The notes under the pieces: generated by a model
Seen by the model: the letters and a program-made list of their open reading frames with translations, nothing else
Told to the model about the DNA's origin: nothing
Database searches by the model: none
Shown: one piece after another, positions 7,239 to 16,212 of the stretch
How the letters are laid out: each line of letters begins with the position of its first letter
How positions within the stretch are numbered: the first letter of the stretch is position 1
Origin: Haloglomus irregulare
GTDB taxonomy: Archaea; Halobacteriota; Halobacteria; Halobacteriales; Haloarculaceae
Length of the DNA stretch: 64,000 nucleotides
Assembly (NCBI RefSeq): GCF_007421925.1
Contig: NZ_QMDX01000012.1
Location: 1 to 64,000 of the forward strand
Reading direction: 5' to 3'
Translations under genes and position numbers: made by a program

Positions 7239-9046
7239 TGGTAGAGTTCGTCGGCGTCCTCGACGGTCAGGTCGTCCGGCGCCAGCGTCCCCTCCGTGAC
7301 CTGGCGCATCAGCTGTTCGCGGTCGTTGCCGAAGGCGTGGATCGCGGCCGTGACGTCGCGGTAGCCGTCGATGCCCTCGTCGACGAGGTACTGGAGGAAC
7401 TCCTCGCGGTCGTTGAGCGCCTCGCCCAGCTCCCGGGCTCCCCAGCCGCGGTCGTCCGCGATGTCCTGCAGGACGGCCGACTTGTTCACCTTCCGGTGGG
7501 TGTCCGTGTCGGCGTCGCGCTGGAACACGTCGATGGCCCGCACCGACTCGCCGGCGTCGTCGCCGGCCCGGATCTCTGTGACGCCGTCGTTCCGGCGGAC
7601 CCGGTCGCCGCTCTTGAACGTCTGCTTCTGGATGGAGACGATGTCGAGCTCCAGCACCATCTGGACCGGGACCGCCAGCGGGTCGTTCTCCAGCCGGTTG
7701 AGGACCCCCTCGACGGACTCGGCGTGGATGGTCGTGTACGCCGTGTGGCCGGTGCCGATGGCCTGGAAGAACGTGAACGCGACGTCCTGCTCGGTCCGGA
7801 TTTCACCGACGAGGAGGTACTCCGGGCGCTGCCGGAGCGCGGCCTGCAGGAGCTGGTACATCGTCACCTCGCCGCGCCCCTCCGAGGTGATCGACTCCCG
7901 GGTGAGCGACTGGATCCAGTTGTCGTGGGGCAGCGTTATCTCCCGGGTATCCTCGATGGAGACGACCTTCGAGTCCTCCGGGATGAACATCGACACCGCG
8001 TTCATCGAGGTCGTCTTTCCCGAGCCCGTGCCGCCGGAGAAGATGAGCGAGCGGTTGTTCTCGATGGCCAGCCAGAAGTAGGCCATCTGCTCGACGCTGA
8101 ACGTCCCGGTCTCGATGAGGTCGACCGGCGTCAGCGGCACGTTCGCGAACTTCCGGATGGTGAAGTTCGACCCGCGCGTGGAGACGTCCGAGCCGAAGGT
8201 GAGCTGGACGCGGCTCCCGTCCGGGAGGGTGCCGTCCATCAGCGGCTCGCTCACGCTGATCTGCTCGCCCGCCCGCTGGGCCAGCCGCAGCGCGAACGAC
8301 GACAGCTCCGACCCGTCGAACGAGATGTTCGATTTCAGGTCCCGGTGCTCCGCGTGGTAGACGTACACCGGGATGCCGATGCCGTCACAGGAGATGTCCT
8401 CGATGGCCGGGTCCCGCATGATGGGTTCGATGGGACCCAGATGGACGAAGTCCCGAAGGAGGTAGTACTTGAGCTTCAGCAGCGTCCCGTCCGAGACCGT
8501 CGCCGCGGCGTGGTCGGTGATGATCTCCTCTGCCTTCCGCTCGAAGACGACCTCGCGGTCCTCCTCCTCCTCCAGGTCCTGGTACATCAGGGAGTTCCGA
8601 AGGATCTTCTCCAGATCGTCCCGGACGTACTCCTCGAACTCCGAGAGCTCGGGTTCGTGGACGTGGTAGCGCAACTTCTCCTCGCCGTGGCGCTGGAGGA
8701 TGGAGACGTAGGCGTACGGCTTGTCCACCCAGATGCGCTCGACCTCCTCGTGGTCGTCGAGATAGGAGAAGTCGAAGAAGTTGCTCTTGATGAACTCGGT
8801 CTCCGGCGCTTCGGCGAACGACTCGTCCAGGTCCGCCGTCCGGAACCACTCCTGGGTCTCGCGTAGTATCTCGCCCTTGATGGGGTGGTCCGCGACGATA
8901 TGACCGGCCGACGGGCCGGTGGCCGCCTCGTCGGCCCGGCTCGTGGTCTCGCCCTCGCCGTTGAACTGGAACCCGCCATCCTCCGGGCCCGACTCACTGT
9001 GCTCCTCGGTCGGTGTCGGTTCGCTGTTGTCTGTTTCGCTGCTCAC
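7235..9046 (-). CDS. Tad/type IV pilus assembly ATPase, cluster 1
   Basis: This is a hexameric secretion ATPase of the VirB11/PilB/ArlI class that powers assembly of pilin-like filaments. It has Walker A (SGGTGSGKTT), the Asp box (SIEDTREI), Walker B (YLLVGEIR) and the His box (GHTAYTTIHAES). The N-terminal 60 residues are acidic and disordered. I chose the GTG at 9046 because AGGAG lies 10-14 bases upstream and the residues before it are unlike the family; an in-frame ATG at 9091 is the alternative and adds 15 residues. This is the first gene of a three-gene operon. A TATTTA-like element sits near 9163-9168. Confidence 0.92.
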   Translation of the reverse strand: MSSETDNSEPTPTEEHSESGPEDGGFQFNGEGETTSRADEAATGPSAGHIVADHPIKGEILRETQEWFRTADLDESFAEAPETEFIKSNFFDFSYLDDHEEVERIWVDKPYAYVSILQRHGEEKLRYHVHEPELSEFEEYVRDDLEKILRNSLMYQDLEEEEDREVVFERKAEEIITDHAAATVSDGTLLKLKYYLLRDFVHLGPIEPIMRDPAIEDISCDGIGIPVYVYHAEHRDLKSNISFDGSELSSFALRLAQRAGEQISVSEPLMDGTLPDGSRVQLTFGSDVSTRGSNFTIRKFANVPLTPVDLIETGTFSVEQMAYFWLAIENNRSLIFSGGTGSGKTTSMNAVSMFIPEDSKVVSIEDTREITLPHDNWIQSLTRESITSEGRGEVTMYQLLQAALRQRPEYLLVGEIRTEQDVAFTFFQAIGTGHTAYTTIHAESVEGVLNRLENDPLAVPVQMVLELDIVSIQKQTFKSGDRVRRNDGVTEIRAGDDAGESVRAIDVFQRDADTDTHRKVNKSAVLQDIADDRGWGARELGEALNDREEFLQYLVDEGIDGYRDVTAAIHAFGNDREQLMRQVTEGTLAPDDLTVEDADELYQ

Positions 9047-9370
9047 GGTTACACGACTCCTGTGTTGGCTTCCATCCCCCCGGTCCCGCATCCGGCGTTC
9101 CCGGGACGTTCTGACTGTTCATCCGGCCCCGAGGGCTTGGCTCTTTCACCGGTCCTGACCGGGTATTTACACCACGGCGGCCACACACCCCCGCCCAGGA
9201 CGGCGAACGTGTACGTTACACTGACACGACTGTTCGAGGCCGGACTGGTAGATTCACCGCCGAGCGACGGTGGACTGTCGAGCCGGGCAAGCGTGGCGAC
9301 TCATAGCTCGGCCGCCATATCAAGACCAGCGTTCGCCTCGGCGACGAGGTCGTCAGGGGGGACCGCGGGA

Positions 9371-9441
9371 TGCGCCGGCCGGGATTTGAACCCGGGCGAC
9401 GAGCTTGGAAGGCTCGTGTCCTACCACTAGACCACCGGCGC
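9371..9441 (-). tRNA. tRNA-Gly (anticodon UCC)
   Basis: The minus strand folds as a cloverleaf. Acceptor stem GCGCCGG/CCGGCGC is perfect with discriminator A. Anticodon stem CGAGC/GCTCG closes the loop CTTCCAA with anticodon TCC. The T-stem CCGGG/CCCGG surrounds TTCAAAT. CCA is not encoded. The bases immediately upstream (9442-9490) are GC-rich and lack a TATA box at -25. The nearest AT-rich element is about 110 bases away (9551-9570), so the primary transcript may carry a long leader. Confidence 0.93.
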
Positions 9442-9622
9442 GCTCGCTTCGCTCGCGCGCCGAGGTTCGCGCGCTCCGCGCGCTCACCACCGGCGCTCGC
9501 ACCGACAGTTGGTCGGCGGTCGCACAAGTGCGTACCGGTCCCCGGGCCCGAGTATATCTATTTTAATGAGGATATTCGGCCGGCGAGTCCATATTTGCAG
9601 TCCAAATACTCTATTTCCGTGG
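9442..9622. other. Intergenic region with GC-rich palindromes and an AT-rich block
   Basis: Next to the tRNA are short GCTCGC/GCGCGC-type palindromes. Positions 9550-9632 are strikingly AT-rich for this genome (TATATCTATTTTAATGAG, ATATTTGCAG, CTATTTCCG). It holds no credible gene. It lies downstream of the methyltransferase stop and upstream of tRNA-Gly on the same strand, so it may hold both a terminator and a distant promoter for the tRNA. Confidence 0.4.
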
Positions 9623-10321
9623 TTATCTATCATTCTCGGCGGGTGTACGGACCACTGCGTAGCAGTTCCCGCTGGAGACGAAGGAGTCGACGGCCGCGAG
9701 GTCGCTCGCCGCGAGGTCCGCGTCGAACTCCGCGGGCGCGTAGACGTGATAGAAGCGGGGCACCGTCTCCCCGCCGGGGAGCGTCCAGTCGACGGTCGTG
9801 TCGAACCCGCGCTCGGCGTCGGCCGGCCGGTCGAACCGGTCGTGTGCGGTGCTCCAGGCGCTGACCAGCGCGCGGCCACCCGGGGCGAGGACGCGCGCGA
9901 GTTCCGACAGTGAGGCGACCCGCGTGGGACGGTCCGGAAGGTGGTGGAGGGTCGCGACGTAGACCCCGAGGTCGACGGTGTCGGCGGCCAGTGGCAGCCG
10001 GGCGGCGTCGGCGGTCACGGGCCGGTACCGGTCCGAGTACCCGCGGTCGGACGCGCGGTCGCGACCGATACGGAGCAGGTCGCCGCTGGCGTCGACCGCG
10101 AGCACACGGTCGGTTCGCTCGGCCAGCGGCTCGACGTGGCGACCGTTGCCGGCCCCGAGGTCGAGCCCAGTCGCACCGCCGCGCCCGTCGAGGAACGCGG
10201 GGACCTCGGGCCACGGGTGGGCCCGCGTCTCGGCGAAGTGGTCGGCGATACGGTCGTAGGTGGCGCGGACGGCCCGGCGGTCGGAGGCGTCCGTCGACGC
10301 GGTGGTGTCCGGGTCGGTCAC
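9623..10321 (-). CDS. Class I SAM-dependent methyltransferase (Trm9/ALKBH8-like)
   Basis: This 232-residue Rossmann-fold methyltransferase has motif I GLDLGAGNGRH, an acidic residue at the end of strand 2 (LAVDAS), and the post-motif PLAADTVDLGVYVATLHHL. The N-terminal YDRIADHFAETRAHPWPEV closely resembles the Trm9/ALKBH8 family, which methylates the wobble uridine of tRNA, so a tRNA substrate is possible; a small-molecule substrate cannot be excluded. It starts with GTG 4 bases after the cluster-2 platform gene ends, so it is probably cotranscribed with that cluster, although no functional tie is obvious. Confidence 0.82.
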   Translation of the reverse strand: MTDPDTTASTDASDRRAVRATYDRIADHFAETRAHPWPEVPAFLDGRGGATGLDLGAGNGRHVEPLAERTDRVLAVDASGDLLRIGRDRASDRGYSDRYRPVTADAARLPLAADTVDLGVYVATLHHLPDRPTRVASLSELARVLAPGGRALVSAWSTAHDRFDRPADAERGFDTTVDWTLPGGETVPRFYHVYAPAEFDADLAASDLAAVDSFVSSGNCYAVVRTPAENDR

Positions 10322-10325
10322 GGGC

Positions 10326-12497
10326 TCACCAGGGCGCGAGCAGCGGGGCGACCATCGCGGCGGTTGAGCCGCCGACCTCCGGCTGCGGCAGGAAGACGAA
10401 CGCGAGGTAGGTGATGAGCAGCATGACGGTGGCGTGCTTGACGCCGTCCTTGACCGAGCCGCTGCTCATCTGGCCGCCGACCAGCCCGGAGAGGGTCGCC
10501 TGGATGAGGCCCGCGTGGAAGAAGGTCAGCCGGTACTGCTCGACCTTCCGGGAGTTGATCTGGAGGAACGAGGGCGCCGAGCCGACGGCGTTCCCGGTGG
10601 TCCCGCCGAGCGCCTCCTGGCTCGGCAGGTTCGGGATGAGCACCCGGTCGATGGCCCCGATGACGATCAGGAAGACGAGGAAGGAGACGTAGATGACGAT
10701 GAGGTAGGTGAACATCTCCTGCTTGCGCTGGCGCCGGAGTTTCTGGTCCGAGCGGGCCTGCTCCGCGGCGATGCGGATGACCGGACCGATCTCGTTCGAC
10801 GCCCGCATCGAGTTCGTCAGCAGGGTGACGGTCCGGGTGACGGCGGGGGTCTGGATGCGGCGCTCGAACCGGTCGAGCGCCTGTTCGACGGTGGCCCCCC
10901 ACTTGATGTCCCGCCAGATACGGTCCATCTCGTCGTTGAGGTCGCCGAGGTCGCTCCGGCGGACCCGGTCGAACGAGGAGACGACCGCCACGCCGGCCTC
11001 GTTGAGGCTGGCGAGTCGCTCCAGCATGTTCGGGATGGCGCTCTCCAGCCGCCGAAGTCGCTGCTGGGACACCTCGTAGACGACGGCGAAACTGGCCATC
11101 ACGAACAGCGCGGACTGGACGACTGCGTCGTCGAACGCCCGGACGTCGAGGGCGCCGCCGGCCAGCGCCCCCGGGAGCTGTCCCAGCACGTAGCCCAGCG
11201 CGATGGGAACGGTGACGAGCAGGACGAGTTCCGGGCGGTCGAACACCGACTCGACGGGGCTGGTCAGCACGTCGCGGAGCCGCTTGACCCGCTTGTGCGC
11301 GCGGAACCGGCCGAGGTTCGCCCTCGAGCGCGGACTCACCACCCGGCCGTAGTCGAGTTCGCCGCCGTCGGTCGCGGTCGGCTGCTCGCCCTCGGTGGCC
11401 TGCCGCGGCGGGGCACGGGTCAGGGCGTCCATCCCCTCGCGGTCGACGTCGCTTTCGTCGCGGCTCGCCCGGAGCGGTTGGGTGACCTCCGAGAGGTAGG
11501 CGATGAACAGCAGGTTGATGGCCGGCAGGACGACGTAGGTGAGCAACTGGACCAGCACCAGTGTGTCCCCGCTCGTCAGCCCGATGACGAGCAGGATGGT
11601 GATGAGGAACAGCATCCCCGCCACGACGGCGGTGACGTACACCTCGGCGGTGGTCGCGAGCAGTTCGAGGATCTCCCGCTGTTGCTCCTCTGCCTGCTCC
11701 CGGTAGCGCTCGTACTCGTCGGCGAGGAACCGCGAGAGGTTGCGGCCGGACTGGAGGACGCTGTTCAGGTTCTCCAGGAACTTCTGGAACTCGTCGGAGG
11801 GGGTCCGCCGGGAGAGATCCCGGACGGCGGTGACCAGGTCCTGTCCGAACAGGTCGATGTTGCGGACGCCCACGCCCATCTCGTCGGCGCCGGCGCCGAA
11901 GACCCCCCGGTTCTCCGAGAGCGAACGCATCACGTCCGGGAACGCCATCCCACCGCGGGACTGGGCGTAGATGAACGCCACCATCCGCGGGAGCGAGGCG
12001 TCGATCTGGCGCGCCCGGGTCGTCGCCCGCACGGAGGGGATGCTCCACCGGATGGCGTAGACGACCGTGGCCGCGGCGATACCGAGCAGGATGCTCGTCA
12101 CGGCGAGCAGTGCGAACAGTTTGGCGTCGAACGTGAGCAGCCAGTCCGGCAGCGAGGAGGTGGCGTCGGTGATGGCCGGGCTGGGGGCGGTCAGCTCGGT
12201 CAGCCCGAGCAGGTCGATGAGGAGTCCGCCGAGGTAGACGCCGACGACGGCCCCGGCGAACGCCGCCACGGCGGTGTACAGGTAGGTCTGGGTGACGTAG
12301 ATGCGGTACGGCGTCCCGATGCCGGCCGCCCTGAGGGTCCGCTCCCGGGACGGGTTCGGGACGATGGTCCGGCCGCCGAAGATGGCGTAGGCGAGCCGCT
12401 TGACGTCGCGCTCCAGGCTCCTGTTGAACGGTGCCAGCGCCACCACTGCCACCGTCACGAGGACGACGATGAGCGGGATGTAGGTCGTGACGGCCAT
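10326..12497 (-). CDS. Tad/type IV pilus platform protein (T2SSF family), cluster 2
   Basis: This 723-residue paralogue of the platform protein at 5214 has two T2SSF modules. Hydrophobic helices lie near 5-23, 73-98, 125-150, 290-310, 320-345, 420-440 and 455-475, plus one after each second-module block. The loop between modules carries a Pro/Arg-rich stretch (about 350-385). It overlaps the cluster-2 ATPase by one base (TGATG), implying translational coupling. The two platform proteins are clearly divergent, so the clusters are old paralogues rather than a recent duplication. Confidence 0.9.
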   Translation of the reverse strand: MAVTTYIPLIVVLVTVAVVALAPFNRSLERDVKRLAYAIFGGRTIVPNPSRERTLRAAGIGTPYRIYVTQTYLYTAVAAFAGAVVGVYLGGLLIDLLGLTELTAPSPAITDATSSLPDWLLTFDAKLFALLAVTSILLGIAAATVVYAIRWSIPSVRATTRARQIDASLPRMVAFIYAQSRGGMAFPDVMRSLSENRGVFGAGADEMGVGVRNIDLFGQDLVTAVRDLSRRTPSDEFQKFLENLNSVLQSGRNLSRFLADEYERYREQAEEQQREILELLATTAEVYVTAVVAGMLFLITILLVIGLTSGDTLVLVQLLTYVVLPAINLLFIAYLSEVTQPLRASRDESDVDREGMDALTRAPPRQATEGEQPTATDGGELDYGRVVSPRSRANLGRFRAHKRVKRLRDVLTSPVESVFDRPELVLLVTVPIALGYVLGQLPGALAGGALDVRAFDDAVVQSALFVMASFAVVYEVSQQRLRRLESAIPNMLERLASLNEAGVAVVSSFDRVRRSDLGDLNDEMDRIWRDIKWGATVEQALDRFERRIQTPAVTRTVTLLTNSMRASNEIGPVIRIAAEQARSDQKLRRQRKQEMFTYLIVIYVSFLVFLIVIGAIDRVLIPNLPSQEALGGTTGNAVGSAPSFLQINSRKVEQYRLTFFHAGLIQATLSGLVGGQMSSGSVKDGVKHATVMLLITYLAFVFLPQPEVGGSTAAMVAPLLAPW

Positions 12498-14152
12498 CAG
12501 TCGTCGGCGCTCACCTCCGCCTCCGGCGGGTCGAGCTCGGGGGCGTCGATGCGGTCCATCACCCGGTCCGGGTCGGCGTAGTAGCGGTTCACCATCGCGG
12601 TGAACTGGCGGTACTGGGTCACCGCCTCGTCCCAGAGATATTTCAGGAAGCGGCGGCGCTGGCGCAGCTCCTGCAGCAGGTCCCGCTGCGACCAGCCCCG
12701 CTCGGCGCGTATCTCGTCCACCAGGTTGCGGTTCCCCTGGCTGAAGCTGTCGTCGGTCGCGTTCCAGTCGTACGCGCTCGCGTAGTCCAGCTCCCCGGTC
12801 CGCTGGTCGATCCCCTCGATCTCGGCCACGTCGGAGGCCCGGCGCACGCGCTCGCCCCCGAAGCGGGCCAGCGTCTGGACGACGAGCACGTCGAGCGACT
12901 GGACCATCGGTCGCGGGACGTTGATGGGTTCGTTCTCCAGCCGGTTGATGGCGGTCTGCACCGAATCGGCGTGCATCGTCGACAGCGTCGTGTGGCCCGT
13001 GTTCATCGCCTGGAACAGCGTGATAGCCTCCTCACCGCGGACCTCGCCGACGATGATGTACTCCGGCCGGTGCCGAAGCGAGGACCGGAGCAGGTCGTAC
13101 ATCGTGATGTTGGCGGCCTCGTCGAGCCGTTCCCGGGTGACGCTGGAGAGCCAGTTGTCGTGGTAGAGCGCCAGCTCTCGGGTGTCCTCGATGGTGATGA
13201 GCTTCGACCGCGGCGGGATGAACATCGAGATGGCGTTCAGCGAGGTGGTCTTGCCCGCCGCCGTCCCGCCGGCGAAGATGATGTTCTTGTTGTGTTCGAT
13301 GGCCATCCAGAGGTAGGCCATCTGGTCCAGACTGTAGGTCCCGAACCGGAGCAGGTCGATCGGCGTGAACGGCTCCTCACTGTACTTCCGGATAGTGAAC
13401 GCCGAGCCCCGGGGGGTGACCTCCTGGCCGAGCGCCAACTCCGCGCGGGAGCCGTCCTCCAGGGTGGTCTCCACGACGGGGTTGCCCACGGAGATGTGGC
13501 GGCCGGACTGCTGGGCCAACTGGATGACGAACGAGTCCAGCTCCTCCTCCCCGTAGGAGACGTTCGTCTCCACGTCCTGGTAGTCCTCGTGGTAGGCGTA
13601 CAGCGGCAGCCCGTAGCCGTCGCAGGAGATGTCCTCGATGTCGGGGTCGTGCATCAGCGCGTCGATCTTCCCGAAGCCGCGGAACCGGCGCCAGAGGTAG
13701 TAGAACAGGCGGTAGAAGCCGGCCATGTCGACGTCGACGCCGTACTCCTCCAGCCGGTCCCGGAGCTCCTCCATCAGGAGCCGCTCGGCGCCCTCGTCGT
13801 CCTCGGCCTCCTCGCCGTACAGCAGCGGGTTCCGGACGTCCTCGTAGAGGGCGTCCAGGAGTTCCGCCTCGAACGCGTCCAGCGACGGCTCGACGACATG
13901 GTAGAGGTACTGGTTCTCCTCGGCGTCGTAGTTGATGGAGGCGTAGGAGAACGGCGCGTTCAGCCAGTAGCGGTCGACCTCCTCGTACCCCTCGCGACCG
14001 GCGAAGTCGACCAGCCGGCCGTGCCGACCCGGCGCCCAGTTCTCGACGTCGATACGGGAGCCACGGAACATCTCGACGGTCCGGGAGAGCTGTTCCATGG
14101 CGCTCTGAAGCGCTCCCTTGTCCGCCTGCCGCGTGTCGTTCCTGTCGGACAT
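12497..14152 (-). CDS. Tad/type IV pilus assembly ATPase, cluster 2
   Basis: This 551-residue secretion ATPase has Walker A GGTAAGKTT (295-303), the Asp box (IEDTREL, 321-327), Walker B YIIVGEVRG (365-373) and the His box (GHTTLSTMHADS, 386-397). The N-terminal domain has the ISCDGYGLPLYAYHEDY stretch shared with the cluster-1 enzyme. It forms a complete motor/platform pair with the gene at 10326. No pilin gene lies beside this pair, so its substrate must be encoded elsewhere or be the cluster-1 subunit. Confidence 0.92.
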   Translation of the reverse strand: MSDRNDTRQADKGALQSAMEQLSRTVEMFRGSRIDVENWAPGRHGRLVDFAGREGYEEVDRYWLNAPFSYASINYDAEENQYLYHVVEPSLDAFEAELLDALYEDVRNPLLYGEEAEDDEGAERLLMEELRDRLEEYGVDVDMAGFYRLFYYLWRRFRGFGKIDALMHDPDIEDISCDGYGLPLYAYHEDYQDVETNVSYGEEELDSFVIQLAQQSGRHISVGNPVVETTLEDGSRAELALGQEVTPRGSAFTIRKYSEEPFTPIDLLRFGTYSLDQMAYLWMAIEHNKNIIFAGGTAAGKTTSLNAISMFIPPRSKLITIEDTRELALYHDNWLSSVTRERLDEAANITMYDLLRSSLRHRPEYIIVGEVRGEEAITLFQAMNTGHTTLSTMHADSVQTAINRLENEPINVPRPMVQSLDVLVVQTLARFGGERVRRASDVAEIEGIDQRTGELDYASAYDWNATDDSFSQGNRNLVDEIRAERGWSQRDLLQELRQRRRFLKYLWDEAVTQYRQFTAMVNRYYADPDRVMDRIDAPELDPPEAEVSADD

Positions 14153-14268
14153 GATGGCCGGGTAATCCCCGCTCGTTGTCGGGACGAAACGCTACGCGTA
14201 CATAAATCCACGCTGCCGAGTCACCGCCGTTCGGTCCGGCGACCGCCGCGAACCGCGGGAGTGCCCGG

Positions 14269-14772
14269 TCACGCCGGAGCGCGCTTGACACGGAGCAGGA
14301 CCGCGCCGAAGACGAGCAGGAAGAGCACCCCGAGCGGCAGCGCACCGCCCGGATACCGCACCGTCAGCAGTGCCGTCGCGGTGCCGAGCACGGCCCCGGT
14401 CGCCAGCAGCAACCCGCCGAGCACCCGGACCGGATGTACCGGTAGCGCCGCCTCGACGCGCTCCTCGCGGGCGTAGTACGCGATGCTCAGGGCGAACGCC
14501 AGCAGGAACACGGCCGCGCCGACGGCCCACACCTGGTAGGCCTCCGCGACGCCGCCGGTCTCCCGGGCCAGGGCGGTCGGGAGCGCCTGGAACGGCGCCT
14601 CCCCCGGGAGCTGGGCGCCGAAGATGAACTGCACGAGGAACGGCTGCCACCGGACCACGACGAGCGAGATGCCCCCCTGCGAGGCGAACGATACCGACCA
14701 CGGCAACAGCGCGCTGCCCCACGTCAGCAACACGGCGAGTTCGCCGGCGTACTTCGTCCGGAGCGAGACCAT
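14269..14772 (-). CDS. Haloarchaeal four-helix membrane protein of unknown function
   Basis: This 167-residue protein has about four hydrophobic helices (11-30, 80-100, 115-135 and 142-160). The N-terminal pattern YAGELAVLLTWGSALLPWSV is shared by a haloarchaeal family I believe is DUF7549. No catalytic motif is visible. It ends 117 bases from the pilus ATPase start on the same strand and is divergent from the DUF5793 gene. I assign no function. Confidence 0.7.
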   Translation of the reverse strand: MVSLRTKYAGELAVLLTWGSALLPWSVSFASQGGISLVVVRWQPFLVQFIFGAQLPGEAPFQALPTALARETGGVAEAYQVWAVGAAVFLLAFALSIAYYAREERVEAALPVHPVRVLGGLLLATGAVLGTATALLTVRYPGGALPLGVLFLLVFGAVLLRVKRAPA

Positions 14773-14898
14773 ACGGGCCGGCCGCCCCCCGCGGTCGAAA
14801 ACCTACCGATGCCGGCACCGCCCGCCATCGGCAGCGTCCCCCGTCGACACGGGGGCGTCACGTTCTTGTCCGCCCGCCCCGTAGCTCCGGTCAGTTAG

Positions 14899-15351
14899 AT
14901 GAGGCGCGACTACTTCACGCTGGACGTCCGCAATCTGGACGCGGACGGGCCGCCGACGGCACATATCGAGTTCGACGGACCACCGGACCAGCTGGACGAC
15001 CGGCTGACCGACACGGACGGGGGGTCGCTGTCGCCCGACGAACTCGACGTCGCCTTCCGACTCAAGACGCCCCCGGAGGCCGAGGACGCCGCCGGCGTCG
15101 TCGCCGTGACCAACCGAGTCACGGGCTCGTTCGTCCTCGAACTCAACGCCGACGCCGACGACGTCTTCCAGTTCATCGATGCCGCCCGCGAGTTCGGCAA
15201 GGACTCCGACGACGGCTTCCGCTACCGGGCCCACATCACCGTCGACGGCGAGACGCTGCTGGACAACGAGATGAACGTCTTCCTGGTCTACGACCCCAAC
15301 GGCGACCTCCTCCGGGGCCGTTCGCTCATCCCAAGCGGCGTCGAGCTGTAA
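14899..15351 (+). CDS. DUF5793-type haloarchaeal protein
   Basis: This 150-residue acidic soluble protein begins MRRDYFTLDVRNLD, which I recall as the DUF5793 family. It alternates beta-strands and short helices and has no cysteines, signal peptide or membrane segment. Phylogenetic confinement to haloarchaea suggests a lineage-specific role that is not known. Its stop codon faces that of the gene at 15420 across a 68-base gap containing a structured repeat. Confidence 0.75.
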   Translation: MRRDYFTLDVRNLDADGPPTAHIEFDGPPDQLDDRLTDTDGGSLSPDELDVAFRLKTPPEAEDAAGVVAVTNRVTGSFVLELNADADDVFQFIDAAREFGKDSDDGFRYRAHITVDGETLLDNEMNVFLVYDPNGDLLRGRSLIPSGVEL

Positions 15352-15353
15352 AC

Positions 15354-15422
15354 GAGCTTCTTCGGGGTGGTGCGCGCAGGCACGAGCGAAGCGGGCGCCG
15401 AGGACACCCGAGCCGAAGCTCA
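15354..15422 (-). repeat. Copy A of a dispersed 3'-flanking structured element
   Basis: Read on the minus strand from the TGA stop of the gene at 15420, this 68-base gap holds GCTCGGGTGTCCTCGGCGC (15395-15413), identical over 19 bases to 33903-33921. It is followed by GCTTCGC, GCCTGCG and ACCAC in the same order and spacing as in that copy. An outer stem CTTCGG/CCGAAG and an inner stem GGCGC/GTGCC (one G-U) can form. It also sits 3' of the plus-strand gene ending at 15351. Confidence 0.6.
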
Positions 15423-16172
15423 GGTGTAGGGATCTATGTCGGGCCGGGTATCGGCCGTGCGGTCGGTGGGGAGGCCGTAGCGGTCGCGGAAATGGTCCCC
15501 CAGGTCCCGGCCGGCCTCGGTGAGGAAGACGACGACGCCGAAGGGCTGGTCGAACGTGGTGGCCTCGGGACCGGCGGTGTCGAGGACGAGCGCCTCGGCC
15601 GCGGGGTCGCCGACCTCGGGGAGGCGTTCGAACCACGGTTCCATCGGGACGAGGCCCGCGAGCACGTTCGGGAGGAAGAGGTCCTCGGGGAGCGGGTCGC
15701 GGGGCTGGAGCCAGACCTCGCCGACGGCGTGACCGTCGTGTTCGAGCGTCCGGCCGACGGGGTCGGTCGCGGCGCGTTCGCGGAGTTCGTCGTCGTCACG
15801 GACGGCGGCCGGGAGCGCCTCGGGGGCGACGTCCGAGGCGAAGGCCAGCGAGACGCTGGCGTCGGAGTCGCGCTCGGCGCGGGCGAGTCGCCACGGGGCC
15901 TCCGGGTCCGCGGGGGCCCCGACCAGGGTCCCCTCGAGGAGGTCCCCCGTCCGGAAGCCGTCGAGGCGTGACTGCAGGTCGTCGCGGTAGTTCGACCCGT
16001 GGACGGTGTACAGCCGTCGGCTCTCGGGGTCGAACAGGTTCAGATGCGGGACGGCCGGCAGGACGCGGAACAGCCGGAAGCGCCCGGTTCGTGTCTCCTC
16101 GTCGTCGCCGACGTGGACCTCCGGCGGGATGGTGGGTTCGTCGGGGGCTTCCTCGGGCGTGTCGTCCGTCAT
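15420..16172 (-). CDS. Conserved haloarchaeal protein of unknown function
   Basis: This 250-residue acidic soluble protein has the stretch GRFRLFRVLPAVPHLNLFDPES at 30-51 and ends with a C-terminal region rich in aromatic and acidic residues (FDQPFGVVVFLTEAGRDLGDHF). It resembles a haloarchaeal family I tentatively link with DUF6663. It has no metal-binding cysteine pairs and no transmembrane helix. Its start lies 40 bases after the preceding acetyltransferase gene ends, on the same strand, so they may be cotranscribed. Confidence 0.65.
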   Translation of the reverse strand: MTDDTPEEAPDEPTIPPEVHVGDDEETRTGRFRLFRVLPAVPHLNLFDPESRRLYTVHGSNYRDDLQSRLDGFRTGDLLEGTLVGAPADPEAPWRLARAERDSDASVSLAFASDVAPEALPAAVRDDDELRERAATDPVGRTLEHDGHAVGEVWLQPRDPLPEDLFLPNVLAGLVPMEPWFERLPEVGDPAAEALVLDTAGPEATTFDQPFGVVVFLTEAGRDLGDHFRDRYGLPTDRTADTRPDIDPYT

Positions 16173-16212
16173 ACGGTCAGTTCGGGCGGGGGCCGCATGG
16201 TCGTTCCGACGA

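Noticed and set aside
9441-9500. GCTCGC/GCGCGC palindromes beside tRNA-Gly as a mobile repeat
   Set aside because: Such short GC palindromes occur widely in this genome's GC-rich DNA and lack a defined border or a second long copy in the window.
10434-12581. 715-codon plus-strand open frame opposite the cluster-2 platform protein
   Set aside because: The opposite strand encodes a clear T2SSF membrane protein coupled to its ATPase. The plus-strand reading has antisense-type composition.
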